Of a stretch of 30,249 bases of DNA, positions 1 to 8,105 are shown in pieces. A program made the position numbers and the translations under genes. The notes below the pieces were generated by a model. The model had not been told where the DNA came from. It did not search any database and saw only the letters and a program-made list of their open reading frames with translations. Position 1 is the stretch's first letter; each line of letters opens with the position of its first letter. Origin of the DNA: a virus; the IMG/VR virus record IMGVR_UViG_3300008952_000213, positions 1 to 30,249 of that record, one strand, 5' to 3'.

Positions 1-194
1 ATTTTCCCAGAGCCCAGCCGCATAGCGCCGTTCGCGGTTCCCTGGGCGAAAACGCGAAAAAACTTAGCCAAACCGGACAGAGCGGACACGGGCACCCGCC
101 TTCGGTCTTGACGTAGGGCAGGCACCCCGGCCATCCTATTCAGACTGCGCGTCCTACGCGACCAAGGCGCAGTCCGGGCCTGCTCTTTCTCCCG
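1..194. other. Structured non-coding leader upstream of the packaging genes
   Basis: No convincing gene lies here. Several inverted repeats are visible: 12-17 pairs with 42-47 (GCCCAG/CTGGGC) with inner CCGC/GCGG arms; 143-150 pairs with 167-174 (GACTGCGC/GCGCAGTC); 118-123 pairs with 178-183 (GCAGGC/GCCTGC), enclosing the previous one. A direct repeat GCGAAAA occurs at 46-52 and 54-60. In lambda-like phages the DNA just before the terminase genes carries the cos cleavage and terminase-binding sites, so this is a candidate packaging region, but here one gene intervenes. No run of T follows either hairpin closely enough to call a terminator. The function is inferred only from position. Confidence 0.35.
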
Positions 195-230
195 GTGAAC
201 CCAGATCGGCCAGAGGGGACAGATCGGCCT

Positions 231-1172
231 ATGCCTCAAGCCACCGCTTCGCCCGCCAGTCCGCGCTTGGATATTAAGTTCGACGACCGGGAGTTTCGTC
301 TCTGGATCAAGCAGATGAGAGATAAGGATGTCAAGCGGGTAAGCATGAAAGTTTTGAAGGGTGCGGGCTTCGACGTAATGAAGCGCGAGCGCATGGAGGT
401 GCGGCGAGCCTTCGCGACGAGTGGCAGGCCGGCGACGGCGGCATACGTCTCCAATGCGATCCTCTACGAACCCTTCGACCGTCTGAACGAGGTTTGGGTC
501 GGACCTTTCCGAAAGACAGGGAAAGCCAAGGGAGCTGGACGCAAGCGCACCGGGCTCAACGCCAAGAAAATCATCGGCGACCATGTCGAGGGAAGTTCGT
601 TCTCGCCGAGGTCATCTGGCACTCGGGGTCTCCACGCCACCCGCCTGGTCACGGACAAGGAAATCGCGGTCCCCGTTAAGGCTTTCAAGCGTGGGGGGAC
701 GGGGAAGTTAGCCTTCGGCAAGATCGCTCGCGGACTGACCCGAGAGTCTGCGTTCAACATCGGCAAGGATCTCCAGGGCCGACCCATCGGTAACAAGGGT
801 TTCCGCATCCAACCCTACGGGGGCGACCCTGGTCAAAAGACCGGACCCACCTTCCTCGCAGTGAGATCGAAGAAACGTCTCGCGGGCACTTGGGGTTGGA
901 AGCAGGGTCCGAGGAAGGAAAACGCGAGGACCGTAAAGGGGAAGCGCAAGGGGAAGCGCCGGATCGCGGTAACTCACCCCATCATTGTTCCTCTCTTCAT
1001 TCTGGTGAAGAACGCGAAGGTCAAGCCGGTCATCCGGTTCTATTCGGTGGCGCAGAAGGTCGCTAGGGCATCAATCCACAAGAGGTTCCAGATCGAATTC
1101 GTCCGTGGCCTCAAGTCGTCCGCAAGGTTTGGCGCCCCGATGGTTCACCCGATGCCAAGCTCGAGAATGTGA
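231..1172 (+). CDS. Putative minor tail / tail-completion protein (gpZ-like)
   Basis: This basic protein of about 313 residues is rich in Lys, Arg and Gly. Its N-terminal part, after a Pro/Ala-rich stretch, reads like the helical start of gpZ/gp10-type tail-completion proteins, and its C-terminus (VAQKVARASIHKRFQIEF) resembles the 'F..ef.ra' ending of such proteins. The assignment is by pattern only and is moderate to weak. The frame can start at GTG 195, but ATG 231 has a GAGGGG run about 12 bases upstream whereas 195 has no ribosome-binding site, so I chose 231. The stop overlaps the terminase small subunit start by a few bases (GTGA), so the two are translationally coupled. In lambda, Z lies between FII and U. 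Here that slot is empty and this gene precedes the terminase. It could instead be an unrelated morphogenesis or DNA-binding protein. Confidence 0.5.
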   Translation: MPQATASPASPRLDIKFDDREFRLWIKQMRDKDVKRVSMKVLKGAGFDVMKRERMEVRRAFATSGRPATAAYVSNAILYEPFDRLNEVWVGPFRKTGKAKGAGRKRTGLNAKKIIGDHVEGSSFSPRSSGTRGLHATRLVTDKEIAVPVKAFKRGGTGKLAFGKIARGLTRESAFNIGKDLQGRPIGNKGFRIQPYGGDPGQKTGPTFLAVRSKKRLAGTWGWKQGPRKENARTVKGKRKGKRRIAVTHPIIVPLFILVKNAKVKPVIRFYSVAQKVARASIHKRFQIEFVRGLKSSARFGAPMVHPMPSSRM

Positions 1173-1750
1173 CCGTGCCGGCCACGGAAGACATCAAGAT
1201 CAAGACGAAGGAACTCGCCGACGTTCTAATGCTGACGACCCGCAGGGTGCAGCAGTTGGCCCAGGGCGGGGTTTTGCCCCGCAAGACGCCTCGGGGTCCA
1301 TTCGATCTGGTTCCGTCGATCCAGGCTTACGTCCGCTTCCTGAAGGAAAGCGCGGGCGCCAGTGACGAAGTGATCGACGGCGAGAGCCATGAGCAGGCGC
1401 GTACACGACTAACTAAAGCCAGAGCCGACATCCATGAACGGACGGCGATGCAGTTGCGCGGCGAACTGATCCACGCCGATGACATCGAAGCGGCCTGGAC
1501 GAAGATCGTGACGATGGTTCGCCAGCATCTAATCGCACTTCCCGACCGTGTCGCTCCGAGGGCACATGACTCAGAATCGCTTGAAGAAACCCGAGGGTTC
1601 CTCAAAGAAGGGGTCCACGAAATCCTCCAAGAACTCGCGGAAGCAAAAGTCGAGTTCGACGATCCCACCCCTACGCCTGACGGGGCATCCAAGGCTGGCT
1701 ACCGTAGCGTCGAAAACGCTGCACGCACTGCGTCCACCTCCAAGCCTTAG
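1169..1750 (+). CDS. terS: Terminase small subunit (Nu1-like)
   Basis: The protein recognises the packaging site and recruits the large subunit. The 193-residue sequence begins with a winged helix-turn-helix typical of lambda gpNu1: IKTKELADVLMLTTRRVQQLAQGG at about residues 8-31 matches the 'k.qlA.i....r.vq.l...G' recognition pattern. A basic segment (RTRLTKARADIHE) follows, then a helix starting RGELIHADDIEAAW, the usual Nu1 multimerisation region. The length is close to lambda Nu1 (181 residues). It starts with GTG overlapping the previous stop. The last 60 or so residues are coded by the same DNA as the predicted N-terminus of the large subunit, in another frame. The family assignment is firm from the N-terminal half and from its position before the large terminase. 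Confidence 0.88.
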   Translation: MTVPATEDIKIKTKELADVLMLTTRRVQQLAQGGVLPRKTPRGPFDLVPSIQAYVRFLKESAGASDEVIDGESHEQARTRLTKARADIHERTAMQLRGELIHADDIEAAWTKIVTMVRQHLIALPDRVAPRAHDSESLEETRGFLKEGVHEILQELAEAKVEFDDPTPTPDGASKAGYRSVENAARTASTSKP

Positions 1751-3665
1751 CGTCTCGGAGTGGGCAGACGAGTACCGTTACCTCTCTCGGGAAACTGCGG
1801 CCGAGCCAGGCAAGTGGCACACAGACCGCGTCCCCTACATGAAGGAGGTGATGGACGCATACAGCGATCCATCGGTTGTGCGGGTGGTGTCGATGTTCGC
1901 GGCCCAGATGTCCAAGAGCGAAGCGGCGATCTGCAACGTCGTTGGGTACTTCATGCACCAAGATCCATCGCCGATTTTGGTGGTTCAACCTCGCGAGCAC
2001 GACGCGAAGCAGTTTTCCAAGAATCGTTTAGCGCCGATGATTCGGGATTCGCCTGCACTGCGGGATAGTGTGCAGGCTCCGAAGACTCGGGACTCCAACA
2101 ATACGATCCTCGAGAAGTCATATCCGGGGGGTCGTCTCATATTGGCCGGCAGCAACTCCCCTCAAAATCTTGCGGGCAACCCTTGCCGAATCGTCCTCTT
2201 CGATGAAACTGATCGAATGACGGCCAGTTCGGGAACCGAGGGTGATCCCATCGAACTGGGCGAGGCGCGTACAGCGACCTTCGGCAACCGGAAGATAGGG
2301 ATGGCCTCGACGCCTACTGAACGCGACACCTCACGGATAGAGAAGGCATACAACGATTCAGATCGGCGCCAGTATTGGGTGCCGTGTCATGCGTGCGGCG
2401 AGTTCCAAATACTGATCTGGTCGCAAGTGCGATGGGAGAAGGACGAAAAGAACCATCATCGCCCGGAGACTGCGAAATACTTTTGCTGCGAGTGCGATGA
2501 ACCGTGGACGGAAGCGCAGCGTCACAATGCAGTTCGCCGGGGTGAGTGGCGGGCACAGGACGAATTCACCGGCACAGCCGGGTTTCACCTCAACGCTCTG
2601 TACTCCCCCTGGTCGAATCTTTCACTGGGGAACCTAGCGGACAAGTGGCTGAAGGCTCAAGGCAAGCCACTGCTACTCAGGACGTTCCTTAATACGGTTC
2701 TCGCGGAGACTTGGGCCGAGAAGTACGAGGCAGTCGATAGCACGGGATTGCTTAGTCGCGCCGAGGCGTATCCGATGGATGGGGCGCAGATGCTCATCCC
2801 GAAGGAGGTGACTGTCCTCGTTGCTGGTGTCGATACTCAGGACGACCGTCTCGAGTTCGCGCTGCACGGGTACGGGGCCGGCGAGGAGTGCTGGCATCTG
2901 GAGTACACGGTTTTGCCGGGTGATCCTGGGACGAAGGATCTCTGGGATCAACTCTGGGAAGTGATCAGCGAGCCGAGATACTCGGAACTGGGCGAGGAAA
3001 TGTTCGTCCGGGCGACGTCGGTGGATACTGGCGGGCACTTCACGCAGCAAGCGTATGCGTTCTGCGGCCCGAGGTTCCGCTACTTAGCGGACAACGGGGA
3101 TCGGTGCTTTGTCTTTGCCATCAAGGGTCAGACGGGGAACGGAGACATTTGGCCGAAGCGCCCGAGTCGGAAGAACATCGGGAAGATCCCCCTGTTCCCG
3201 ATTCGGGTCGCGCCAGCAAAGGAAGTGATTTACTCGCGCCTGAACAAGGTGCGCGATCCGGGGCCTGGGTTCATTCACTTCTCGGATCAGTTCAACGACG
3301 ACTACTACAAGCAGTTGACTGCGGAACGAGTTCTCACCAAATGGGATGCACGCGGATTCCCAAGCAGGGTGTGGGAACTCAAGGTCAAGGGAAATCGGAA
3401 TGAGGTTTTCGATCTAAGTGTGTATGCCTATGCCAGTCTCTGTGGTTTAGAGTCGATGGGTTTCGCACTAGATCGCGAGAGCGAAAAGCGCAGGGTAGAG
3501 ATCGAAGAGCAGGGCCACCCCCCTGGTCTGGAGGACGGCGGGCAACCGTCGGACTCGGTGGCGCCGTCTCCCGCAGCGACGGCGCCACCTTCCCCTGGCG
3601 CGGCGGTGGGTGGACGAGGTGGCTTGAGGCGAGGGGTCTCAAGAAGCGGATACTTGGGGAGGTGA
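1566..3665 (+). CDS. terL: Terminase large subunit (phage lambda gpA family)
   Basis: This is the packaging ATPase and nuclease that cuts concatemeric DNA and pumps it into the prohead. Numbered from ATG 1566 (699 residues), it shows the gpA hallmark SVSEWADEYRYLS, then a Walker A-like AAQMSKSE with Lys117 (the usual Gly before Lys is Ser), the DPSPILVVQP segment, a Walker B-like VLFDETD with Asp213-Glu214, a zinc ribbon (C274-x2-C277 ... C307-x2-C310), and nuclease-type acidic residues Asp423 (GVDTQDD), Asp487 (VDTGGH) and Asp616 (EVFDLSVYAYA). The C-terminus is a Pro/Gly-rich tail. The only in-frame starts before the conserved domain are GTG 1548 and ATG 1566, so it overlaps the small subunit by about 185 bases. 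GAGGG at 1558-1562 is a close ribosome-binding site. The family call is very firm; the start is uncertain. Confidence 0.95.
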   Translation: MTQNRLKKPEGSSKKGSTKSSKNSRKQKSSSTIPPLRLTGHPRLATVASKTLHALRPPPSLSVSEWADEYRYLSRETAAEPGKWHTDRVPYMKEVMDAYSDPSVVRVVSMFAAQMSKSEAAICNVVGYFMHQDPSPILVVQPREHDAKQFSKNRLAPMIRDSPALRDSVQAPKTRDSNNTILEKSYPGGRLILAGSNSPQNLAGNPCRIVLFDETDRMTASSGTEGDPIELGEARTATFGNRKIGMASTPTERDTSRIEKAYNDSDRRQYWVPCHACGEFQILIWSQVRWEKDEKNHHRPETAKYFCCECDEPWTEAQRHNAVRRGEWRAQDEFTGTAGFHLNALYSPWSNLSLGNLADKWLKAQGKPLLLRTFLNTVLAETWAEKYEAVDSTGLLSRAEAYPMDGAQMLIPKEVTVLVAGVDTQDDRLEFALHGYGAGEECWHLEYTVLPGDPGTKDLWDQLWEVISEPRYSELGEEMFVRATSVDTGGHFTQQAYAFCGPRFRYLADNGDRCFVFAIKGQTGNGDIWPKRPSRKNIGKIPLFPIRVAPAKEVIYSRLNKVRDPGPGFIHFSDQFNDDYYKQLTAERVLTKWDARGFPSRVWELKVKGNRNEVFDLSVYAYASLCGLESMGFALDRESEKRRVEIEEQGHPPGLEDGGQPSDSVAPSPAATAPPSPGAAVGGRGGLRRGVSRSGYLGR

Positions 3666-3668
3666 ACG

Positions 3669-3887
3669 ATGGCATTCTCGTCGGCGGATTTGACGGCAAT
3701 CGAAACCGCAATGAAGAGTGGAGAGTTGGAGGTTGAGTACGGCGACCGTCGCGTGAAGTATCGCAGCATCATGGAACTCACGCGCGCATACGAGGTGATC
3801 AAGTCTGCGGTGAATGAGCCCGCGACTGCGAGCTCTCGCACGGCGAAGCAAGTTCGCTTTGCAGCCAAGCGAGGGTTTGGCAAATGA
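3669..3887 (+). CDS. Head-tail joining protein gpW-like
   Basis: This 72-residue protein matches the small gpW family: an N-terminal helix (SADLTAIETAMKSG), then the short hairpin LEVEYGDRRVKYRS, a second helix (IMELTRAYEVI) and a basic tail. Lambda gpW (68 residues) binds the portal after packaging, stops DNA leakage and creates the platform for gpFII. The gene sits three bases after the large terminase and overlaps the portal start by four bases (ATGA), exactly the lambda A-W-B order. AGGTGA lies just upstream of the ATG. Confidence 0.88.
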   Translation: MAFSSADLTAIETAMKSGELEVEYGDRRVKYRSIMELTRAYEVIKSAVNEPATASSRTAKQVRFAAKRGFGK

Positions 3888-5383
3888 GTGACGTTACGAT
3901 CCTCTACGGAGCCGACAACCGACCGATCAAGATTCGCGCAGTCGGGTGGGATGCTGCGACTGCGACAGGACAGAAGGACAGGGTCCGCGCTTACAATTGG
4001 AACTCGTCTTCGGATTCGATCAACAATCTTTTAACGACGGGCGGGATCGGCACGATTCGCTCGCGTGCTCGGGAGGCAGTCAGGAACAACCCGGTCGCGT
4101 CTCGAGCCATCGATGCGTTCGTCAGCAACTGCGTGGGCACCGGCATCAAGGTTTTACCTGCGGTCGAGGACGAGGCACTCAGGTACGAGATCGCCGAAGC
4201 ATGGCAGGAGTGGTGCTACGAATGCGATGCCGACGGAATGAACGACTTCTACGGTCTCCAGGCACTGGCAGTGCGGGCGATGCGGGAGGGCGGCGAGTGC
4301 TTTGTGCGGTTCCGTCCGCGCCGCGCCGCCGATGGTCTCTCGACGCCCCTCCAAGTGCAGTTGCTGGAGTCTGAATTCTGCGACACGCAGAAGGACAACG
4401 AGACGGCGAACGGGAACCCGGTTCGCGCCGGGGTGGAGTTCAACCGATTCGGGAAGCGCACCGCATATTGGATGTTTCGGAATCATCCGGGCGACATGGT
4501 GGGCATTGGGAACTGGACGTCATTCCCCGTGCCGGCCAAAGAGATCGCCCACATGTACGAGGTGCTTCGGCCTGGACAGGTGCGCGGCATCCCGTCGCTG
4601 ACTCCGGTTCTGGTGCAGCTCTACGAGTTGGATCAATTCTCAGACGCAGAACTTGTGCGGAAGAAACTCGCCGCGATGTTCTGCGCGTTCCAAGAAACGC
4701 CCAACCCAGACCAAGACATTCTGGGTGCAGGGTCGGTGGCGACTGCGACGGACGGGGTAGAACTCGGGTCATTGGAACCGGGCACCCTGCAACTCTTGCC
4801 GCCTGGGCATTCAATCCGGTTTGCCGAGCCTGCGGATGTGGGCGGGTCGTACCGGGACTTCATGGGTCAGCAACTCCGCACCATCGCAGCGGGCGTTGGA
4901 CTGACCTACGAGCAGTTGACCGGAGATTACAGCGAGGTGACGTACTCGAGCGCCCGTGCGGCGATGATTGAGTTCCGGCGCCAGATGACTCGGACGCAGA
5001 ACCAAGTCGTGATTCACCAGTTTTGCAGACCGATTTGGAATAAGTGGTTTGAATCTGCGGTGATGTCTGGCCGAATCAGTTTACCCAGTGGGATGACGGT
5101 GCGAGCCGCATCAAAGGCGCGTTGGGTGACTCCCGGCTGGGGACAGGTTGACCCGCAGAAGAGCATTGCTGCACAGGTTGCTGCGATCCGCGCCGGAATC
5201 ATGTCACGCGACCAGGCGATTGCAGAGCAAGGAATTGACCCCGAGGAGTTGGATGCCGAGATTGCAAGAGGCAATGCGCGGCAAAAAGAGCATGGCTTGA
5301 CCTTTGACCCGAGTGTCTACGATGAGCACGACGGCGGGGAAGAGGAAACCGACGAAGAAGGGGGAGCGATTTATGGAACCTGA
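3884..5383 (+). CDS. Portal protein (lambda gpB family)
   Basis: The protein forms the dodecameric ring at the unique head vertex through which DNA enters and leaves and to which terminase and gpW dock. The 499-residue sequence has features of the lambda-type portal family: SRAREAVRNNPVASRAIDAFVSNCVG near residues 60-85, EAWQEWCYECDADGMNDFYG near 108-127, the AKEIAHMYEVLRPGQVRGIPSLTPVL stem region near 220-245, and VGLTYEQLTGDYSEVTYSSARAA near 340-362, which is highly characteristic. The acidic C-terminus (DGGEEETDEEGG) is typical of disordered portal tails. It starts at ATG overlapping gpW and ends 11 bases into the protease gene. The family is firm; atomic roles of residues are not deduced. 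Confidence 0.95.
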   Translation: MSDVTILYGADNRPIKIRAVGWDAATATGQKDRVRAYNWNSSSDSINNLLTTGGIGTIRSRAREAVRNNPVASRAIDAFVSNCVGTGIKVLPAVEDEALRYEIAEAWQEWCYECDADGMNDFYGLQALAVRAMREGGECFVRFRPRRAADGLSTPLQVQLLESEFCDTQKDNETANGNPVRAGVEFNRFGKRTAYWMFRNHPGDMVGIGNWTSFPVPAKEIAHMYEVLRPGQVRGIPSLTPVLVQLYELDQFSDAELVRKKLAAMFCAFQETPNPDQDILGAGSVATATDGVELGSLEPGTLQLLPPGHSIRFAEPADVGGSYRDFMGQQLRTIAAGVGLTYEQLTGDYSEVTYSSARAAMIEFRRQMTRTQNQVVIHQFCRPIWNKWFESAVMSGRISLPSGMTVRAASKARWVTPGWGQVDPQKSIAAQVAAIRAGIMSRDQAIAEQGIDPEELDAEIARGNARQKEHGLTFDPSVYDEHDGGEEETDEEGGAIYGT

Positions 5384-6689
5384 CCAGACACGGGCGACTT
5401 TGGAGTTGGCGAGCCGCGTTTACAACTCACCTTTGGCAATCCACGGAGACGTCTTGCAGTTCATCAGTTGGTGCAAGCTGGACGCCGAGGATCTCGCTCG
5501 CTGGATGGAAGCGGCAACGGAGTCGCCCGAGCCTGTCGGAAGCGTGACTGGGGGTGGGGTTGCGGTCATCCCGATTCGCGGATCTCTTTTCCGGGGCACG
5601 TTCTTCAGCGACTACGACGTAATCGGCGATTCGCTGGATGCGGCCCTGGCCGATCCCGACGTTTCATCGATTCTCCTCGACGTTGACTCTCCGGGTGGCG
5701 AGGTGCGCGGGATGTTCGATCTCGCCGACCGCATCTACGAGGCGCGGGGCCAGAAGCCCATCGTCGCCTTGGCCGACGACCAGGCCACTTCGGCGGCGTA
5801 TGCGCTTGCGAGTGCGGCCGATACGGTGGTGGCGAGCCCGACGGCGACCGTCGGATCGATTGGCGTCGTTGCGGTTCACGTTGATCAGTCGAAAGCCACC
5901 GAGCACGCGGGTCTCAAGATGACCGAGATCGCGAGTGGAAAGAACAAGACCGCCCTGAGCCCCAACCGCCCGCTCTCCGAGTTGGGCCGGGGGATCCTCG
6001 AGAAGGCAGTCGATTCTTCAGCCGAGCAATTCTTCGACCTTGTGGCGCGAAACCGAGGCATCTCGACCGACTCGGTACGCGCCCAGGAGGCGGGAGTCTT
6101 CACGGCGAAGGAAGCGTTGAACAACGGACTTGTAGACCGAGTCGCCATGCGCGGATCTGTCTTGCAGGAGATGACCGGCCCCGAAGCCATCGGTGGGGAG
6201 ATGGGTGCAAGCCTATCCGCCGAAATCCCCGTCACCACAGTGGGTGACGCGGGATCAAATCAACCAGCAACAACCGAGACGGAGGGGAGTCAAACCATGG
6301 CGACCACCGAAGAGACGACCGAGGTCGTGGAGGAGACTCCCCTGGCCGAGGTCGAAGAGACAGTCGTAGCCGAGGCGCCCGAAGCGGATGCCCCGGTGGA
6401 CGAGTTGGAAGTAGCCCGCGCAGAGGCGCGTGCCGACGCAACGAAAGAGGCTCGAGAGATTGTCGAGCTTTGCACTTTGGCGGGCGTGCCCGCAGATGCA
6501 GCGACGTTCATCGCCGCTGGCGAGAGCGTCGAGAGTGTGCGCTCAAACCTCTTGGAGGCGAAGGTCGCCGAGAGCGAGAGCAACGACATCAACAACCATG
6601 TGGAGGCAATCGCCTCCACCAATGAGCCGGCGCTCGACTCGTATGCGATTTATCGCAAGCGTGCAGAAGCCGCCGCCTCTCGGAGGTAG
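5373..6689 (+). CDS. Prohead protease, S49 (SppA/lambda gpC) family, with C-terminal scaffold region
   Basis: This is a serine protease that processes the prohead. Numbered from ATG 5373 (438 residues), it shows the S49 core: GGVAVIPIRGSLF, then DVDSPGGEVRG, the nucleophile Ser140 in DQATSAAYALASAAD, and Lys192 in ASGKNKTALSPNRPLS. The spacing of 52 residues between Ser and Lys equals that of the Ser/Lys dyad of B. subtilis SppA. From about residue 309 the sequence becomes Glu/Ala/Val-rich and low complexity, then ends in a helical segment (EIVELCTLAGVPADAATFI) common in protease-scaffold fusions. The frame opens upstream at 5304, but ATG 5373 follows GGGGGAG and overlaps the portal by only 11 bases, so it is preferred. 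The C-terminal part is probably also made separately as a scaffold. Confidence 0.92.
   Translation: MEPDQTRATLELASRVYNSPLAIHGDVLQFISWCKLDAEDLARWMEAATESPEPVGSVTGGGVAVIPIRGSLFRGTFFSDYDVIGDSLDAALADPDVSSILLDVDSPGGEVRGMFDLADRIYEARGQKPIVALADDQATSAAYALASAADTVVASPTATVGSIGVVAVHVDQSKATEHAGLKMTEIASGKNKTALSPNRPLSELGRGILEKAVDSSAEQFFDLVARNRGISTDSVRAQEAGVFTAKEALNNGLVDRVAMRGSVLQEMTGPEAIGGEMGASLSAEIPVTTVGDAGSNQPATTETEGSQTMATTEETTEVVEETPLAEVEETVVAEAPEADAPVDELEVARAEARADATKEAREIVELCTLAGVPADAATFIAAGESVESVRSNLLEAKVAESESNDINNHVEAIASTNEPALDSYAIYRKRAEAAASRR
6281..6287 (+). promoter_or_regulatory. Internal ribosome-binding site for a nested scaffold start
   Basis: GGAGGGG lies nine bases before an in-frame ATG at 6297, inside the protease gene. 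It is as good as or better than the Shine-Dalgarno sites of the neighbouring genes, and it sits exactly where the protease domain ends and the scaffold-like region begins. Confidence 0.65.
6297..6689 (+). CDS. Nested scaffold protein (Nu3-like), in frame with the protease
   Basis: This is a predicted 130-residue protein made from an internal ATG of the protease gene, sharing its frame and stop. It begins MATTEETTEVVEET and continues as a strongly acidic, Ala/Glu/Val-rich, probably helical or disordered chain, then a conserved-looking helix (REIVELCTLAGVPADAATFI) and a basic C-terminus (YRKRAEAAASRR). Acidic middle plus basic C-terminus is typical of scaffolding proteins, which bind coat protein through a basic C-terminal helix. 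In lambda, scaffold Nu3 is made in the same way from within gene C. The evidence is the internal Shine-Dalgarno site, the domain boundary and the lambda precedent; expression is inferred. Confidence 0.65.
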   Translation: MATTEETTEVVEETPLAEVEETVVAEAPEADAPVDELEVARAEARADATKEAREIVELCTLAGVPADAATFIAAGESVESVRSNLLEAKVAESESNDINNHVEAIASTNEPALDSYAIYRKRAEAAASRR

Positions 6690-6695
6690 AGAGAA

Positions 6696-7058
6696 ATGGC
6701 AACCAAGACCGAAACCCAACATACGGCGGGCTTTATCGTCTCGGAGGCGAACGGGAATCGCAGTCGTAAGAAGGTGACCCTGCTTGCATCGGAGACCACA
6801 GGCAATCTCGCCGCTGGTACGGTCATCGGAGAGATGAACGCTGGTGACGACACATACGGCGCTTACGACAATGTCGATCCACAAGCAGTGGCTGGGATTC
6901 TTGTTGAGGCAGTCGATGCGAGTGCATCCAACGTCGAGGCGACGATTATCGTCCGCGATGCCGAAGTCAACGAAGACGAGTTGACGATTGGTGGTGACGC
7001 GACTTCGGTTACCGCAGCGGGAGTAGAATTGCTCGCACTCGGTATCATTTACCGTTAG
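6696..7058 (+). CDS. Head decoration protein (lambda gpD family)
   Basis: This 120-residue protein matches the lambda gpD/SHP decoration family: GFIVSEANGNRSRKKVTLLAS near residues 12-32, then AGTVIGEM, and a beta-rich remainder ending in LLALGIIYR. Trimers of this protein clamp the expanded capsid surface at the three-fold positions and stabilise it once DNA fills the head. Lambda gpD has 110 residues. The gene lies seven bases after the protease stop with AGAGAGAAA upstream, and precedes the major capsid gene, the normal C-D-E order. Confidence 0.9.
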   Translation: MATKTETQHTAGFIVSEANGNRSRKKVTLLASETTGNLAAGTVIGEMNAGDDTYGAYDNVDPQAVAGILVEAVDASASNVEATIIVRDAEVNEDELTIGGDATSVTAAGVELLALGIIYR

Positions 7059-7087
7059 CCACTGGCTAGCAAGAAAGGAGTCATACC

Positions 7088-8074
7088 ATGGCAACCATGG
7101 ATGTCTTTTCGGGTGACGCATTTTCGATGCGTTCGCTCACGGCGGCAGTCAATGCGACACCGTTTGTGCCAGGGCGCGTAGGCGCGTTGGGAGTTTTCGA
7201 GGAACGGGGAATTACGACCACCAAGGTGAGCGTCGAACGTCTCGCCGAGACGGTTGGCCTCGTTCAGAGTTCTCCGCGCGGCGCACCGCCCGAGCAGAAC
7301 AACTCAACCCTCCGCACCATGTACGATCTGAATACGACTCGCGTTGCGATCAGCGACACGATCTACGCAGACGAGGTGCAGGGGATTCGCGCCTTTGGCA
7401 CGGAAACCGAGGCGCAGACGTTGGCTTCGGAAGTGATGGTTCGCAACGACCTCATGGCGAGGAAGATTGCGGCGACCATCGAATACCAGCAGTTCACTGC
7501 ACTTCAGGGAATCACCAAGGACGCCGATGGAACCACCCTGGTGGACAGTGGGTCGGTCTTTCCTGGCGCTATTGCGAGCGATTTGGCAATGGCCCTCGGT
7601 TCGACCGGATTGCGTGGGAAATGTTCAGAGGTGATCCGCAAGATCGAAGATGCTCTGGGCGGGCGACCCTATGCGTCCATCCATGCTTTTGTGGATTCCA
7701 CGTTCTTTGATGGGCTCATGGAAAACACAGACATCGTGAACTCATTCCAGTACACGGACGGCGGTCCTCTCCGCGAAAGGACTGCACGGCGCAGTTTCTT
7801 CTTCGCCGGTATCGAGTTTGAGGAATACCGACCTGGCGGGACCAACCCGCTCGGTACGGGCAAGGGGATCGCGTTCCCGATTGGCGCGGGTATCTTCCAG
7901 ACGCGCTACGCGCCGGCCGACTACGCGGACACCGTCAACCAGACGGGGCTGCCTGTGTACGCTCGGACGTTCCCCGATCCGATGGGGAATCGCTTCCAGA
8001 TGCTTGAGTGCCAGAGCAACGTGCTCAACGTCTGCGTCGAGCCCGCTGCGATTCAGCCGCTGGACGACGCATAG
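7088..8074 (+). CDS. Major capsid protein (lambda gpE family)
   Basis: This is the main shell subunit. The 328-residue sequence has the gpE pattern: FSMRSLTAAVNATPFVPGRVGALGVFEERGI at the N-terminus, the regular TTTKVSVERLAETVGLVQ strand, RGAPPEQN, TRVAISDTIYADEVQGIRAFG, and the FVDSTFFDGLMENTDI and TARRSFFFAGIEFEEYRPG segments near the C-terminal domain. Its length is close to lambda gpE (341 residues). A strong site, AAGAAAGGAG, precedes the ATG by about eight bases, fitting very high expression, and a hairpin terminator follows. Unlike HK97-type coats there is no N-terminal delta domain; a separate scaffold is used instead. Confidence 0.94.
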   Translation: MATMDVFSGDAFSMRSLTAAVNATPFVPGRVGALGVFEERGITTTKVSVERLAETVGLVQSSPRGAPPEQNNSTLRTMYDLNTTRVAISDTIYADEVQGIRAFGTETEAQTLASEVMVRNDLMARKIAATIEYQQFTALQGITKDADGTTLVDSGSVFPGAIASDLAMALGSTGLRGKCSEVIRKIEDALGGRPYASIHAFVDSTFFDGLMENTDIVNSFQYTDGGPLRERTARRSFFFAGIEFEEYRPGGTNPLGTGKGIAFPIGAGIFQTRYAPADYADTVNQTGLPVYARTFPDPMGNRFQMLECQSNVLNVCVEPAAIQPLDDA

Positions 8075-8105
8075 TCAGTAAGCCACTGACTTAGCGTTCC
8101 ATTCT

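Noticed and set aside
6543-7121. Minus-strand open frame of 192 codons
   Set aside because: It is antisense to the protease end and the decoration gene, which have clear family matches.
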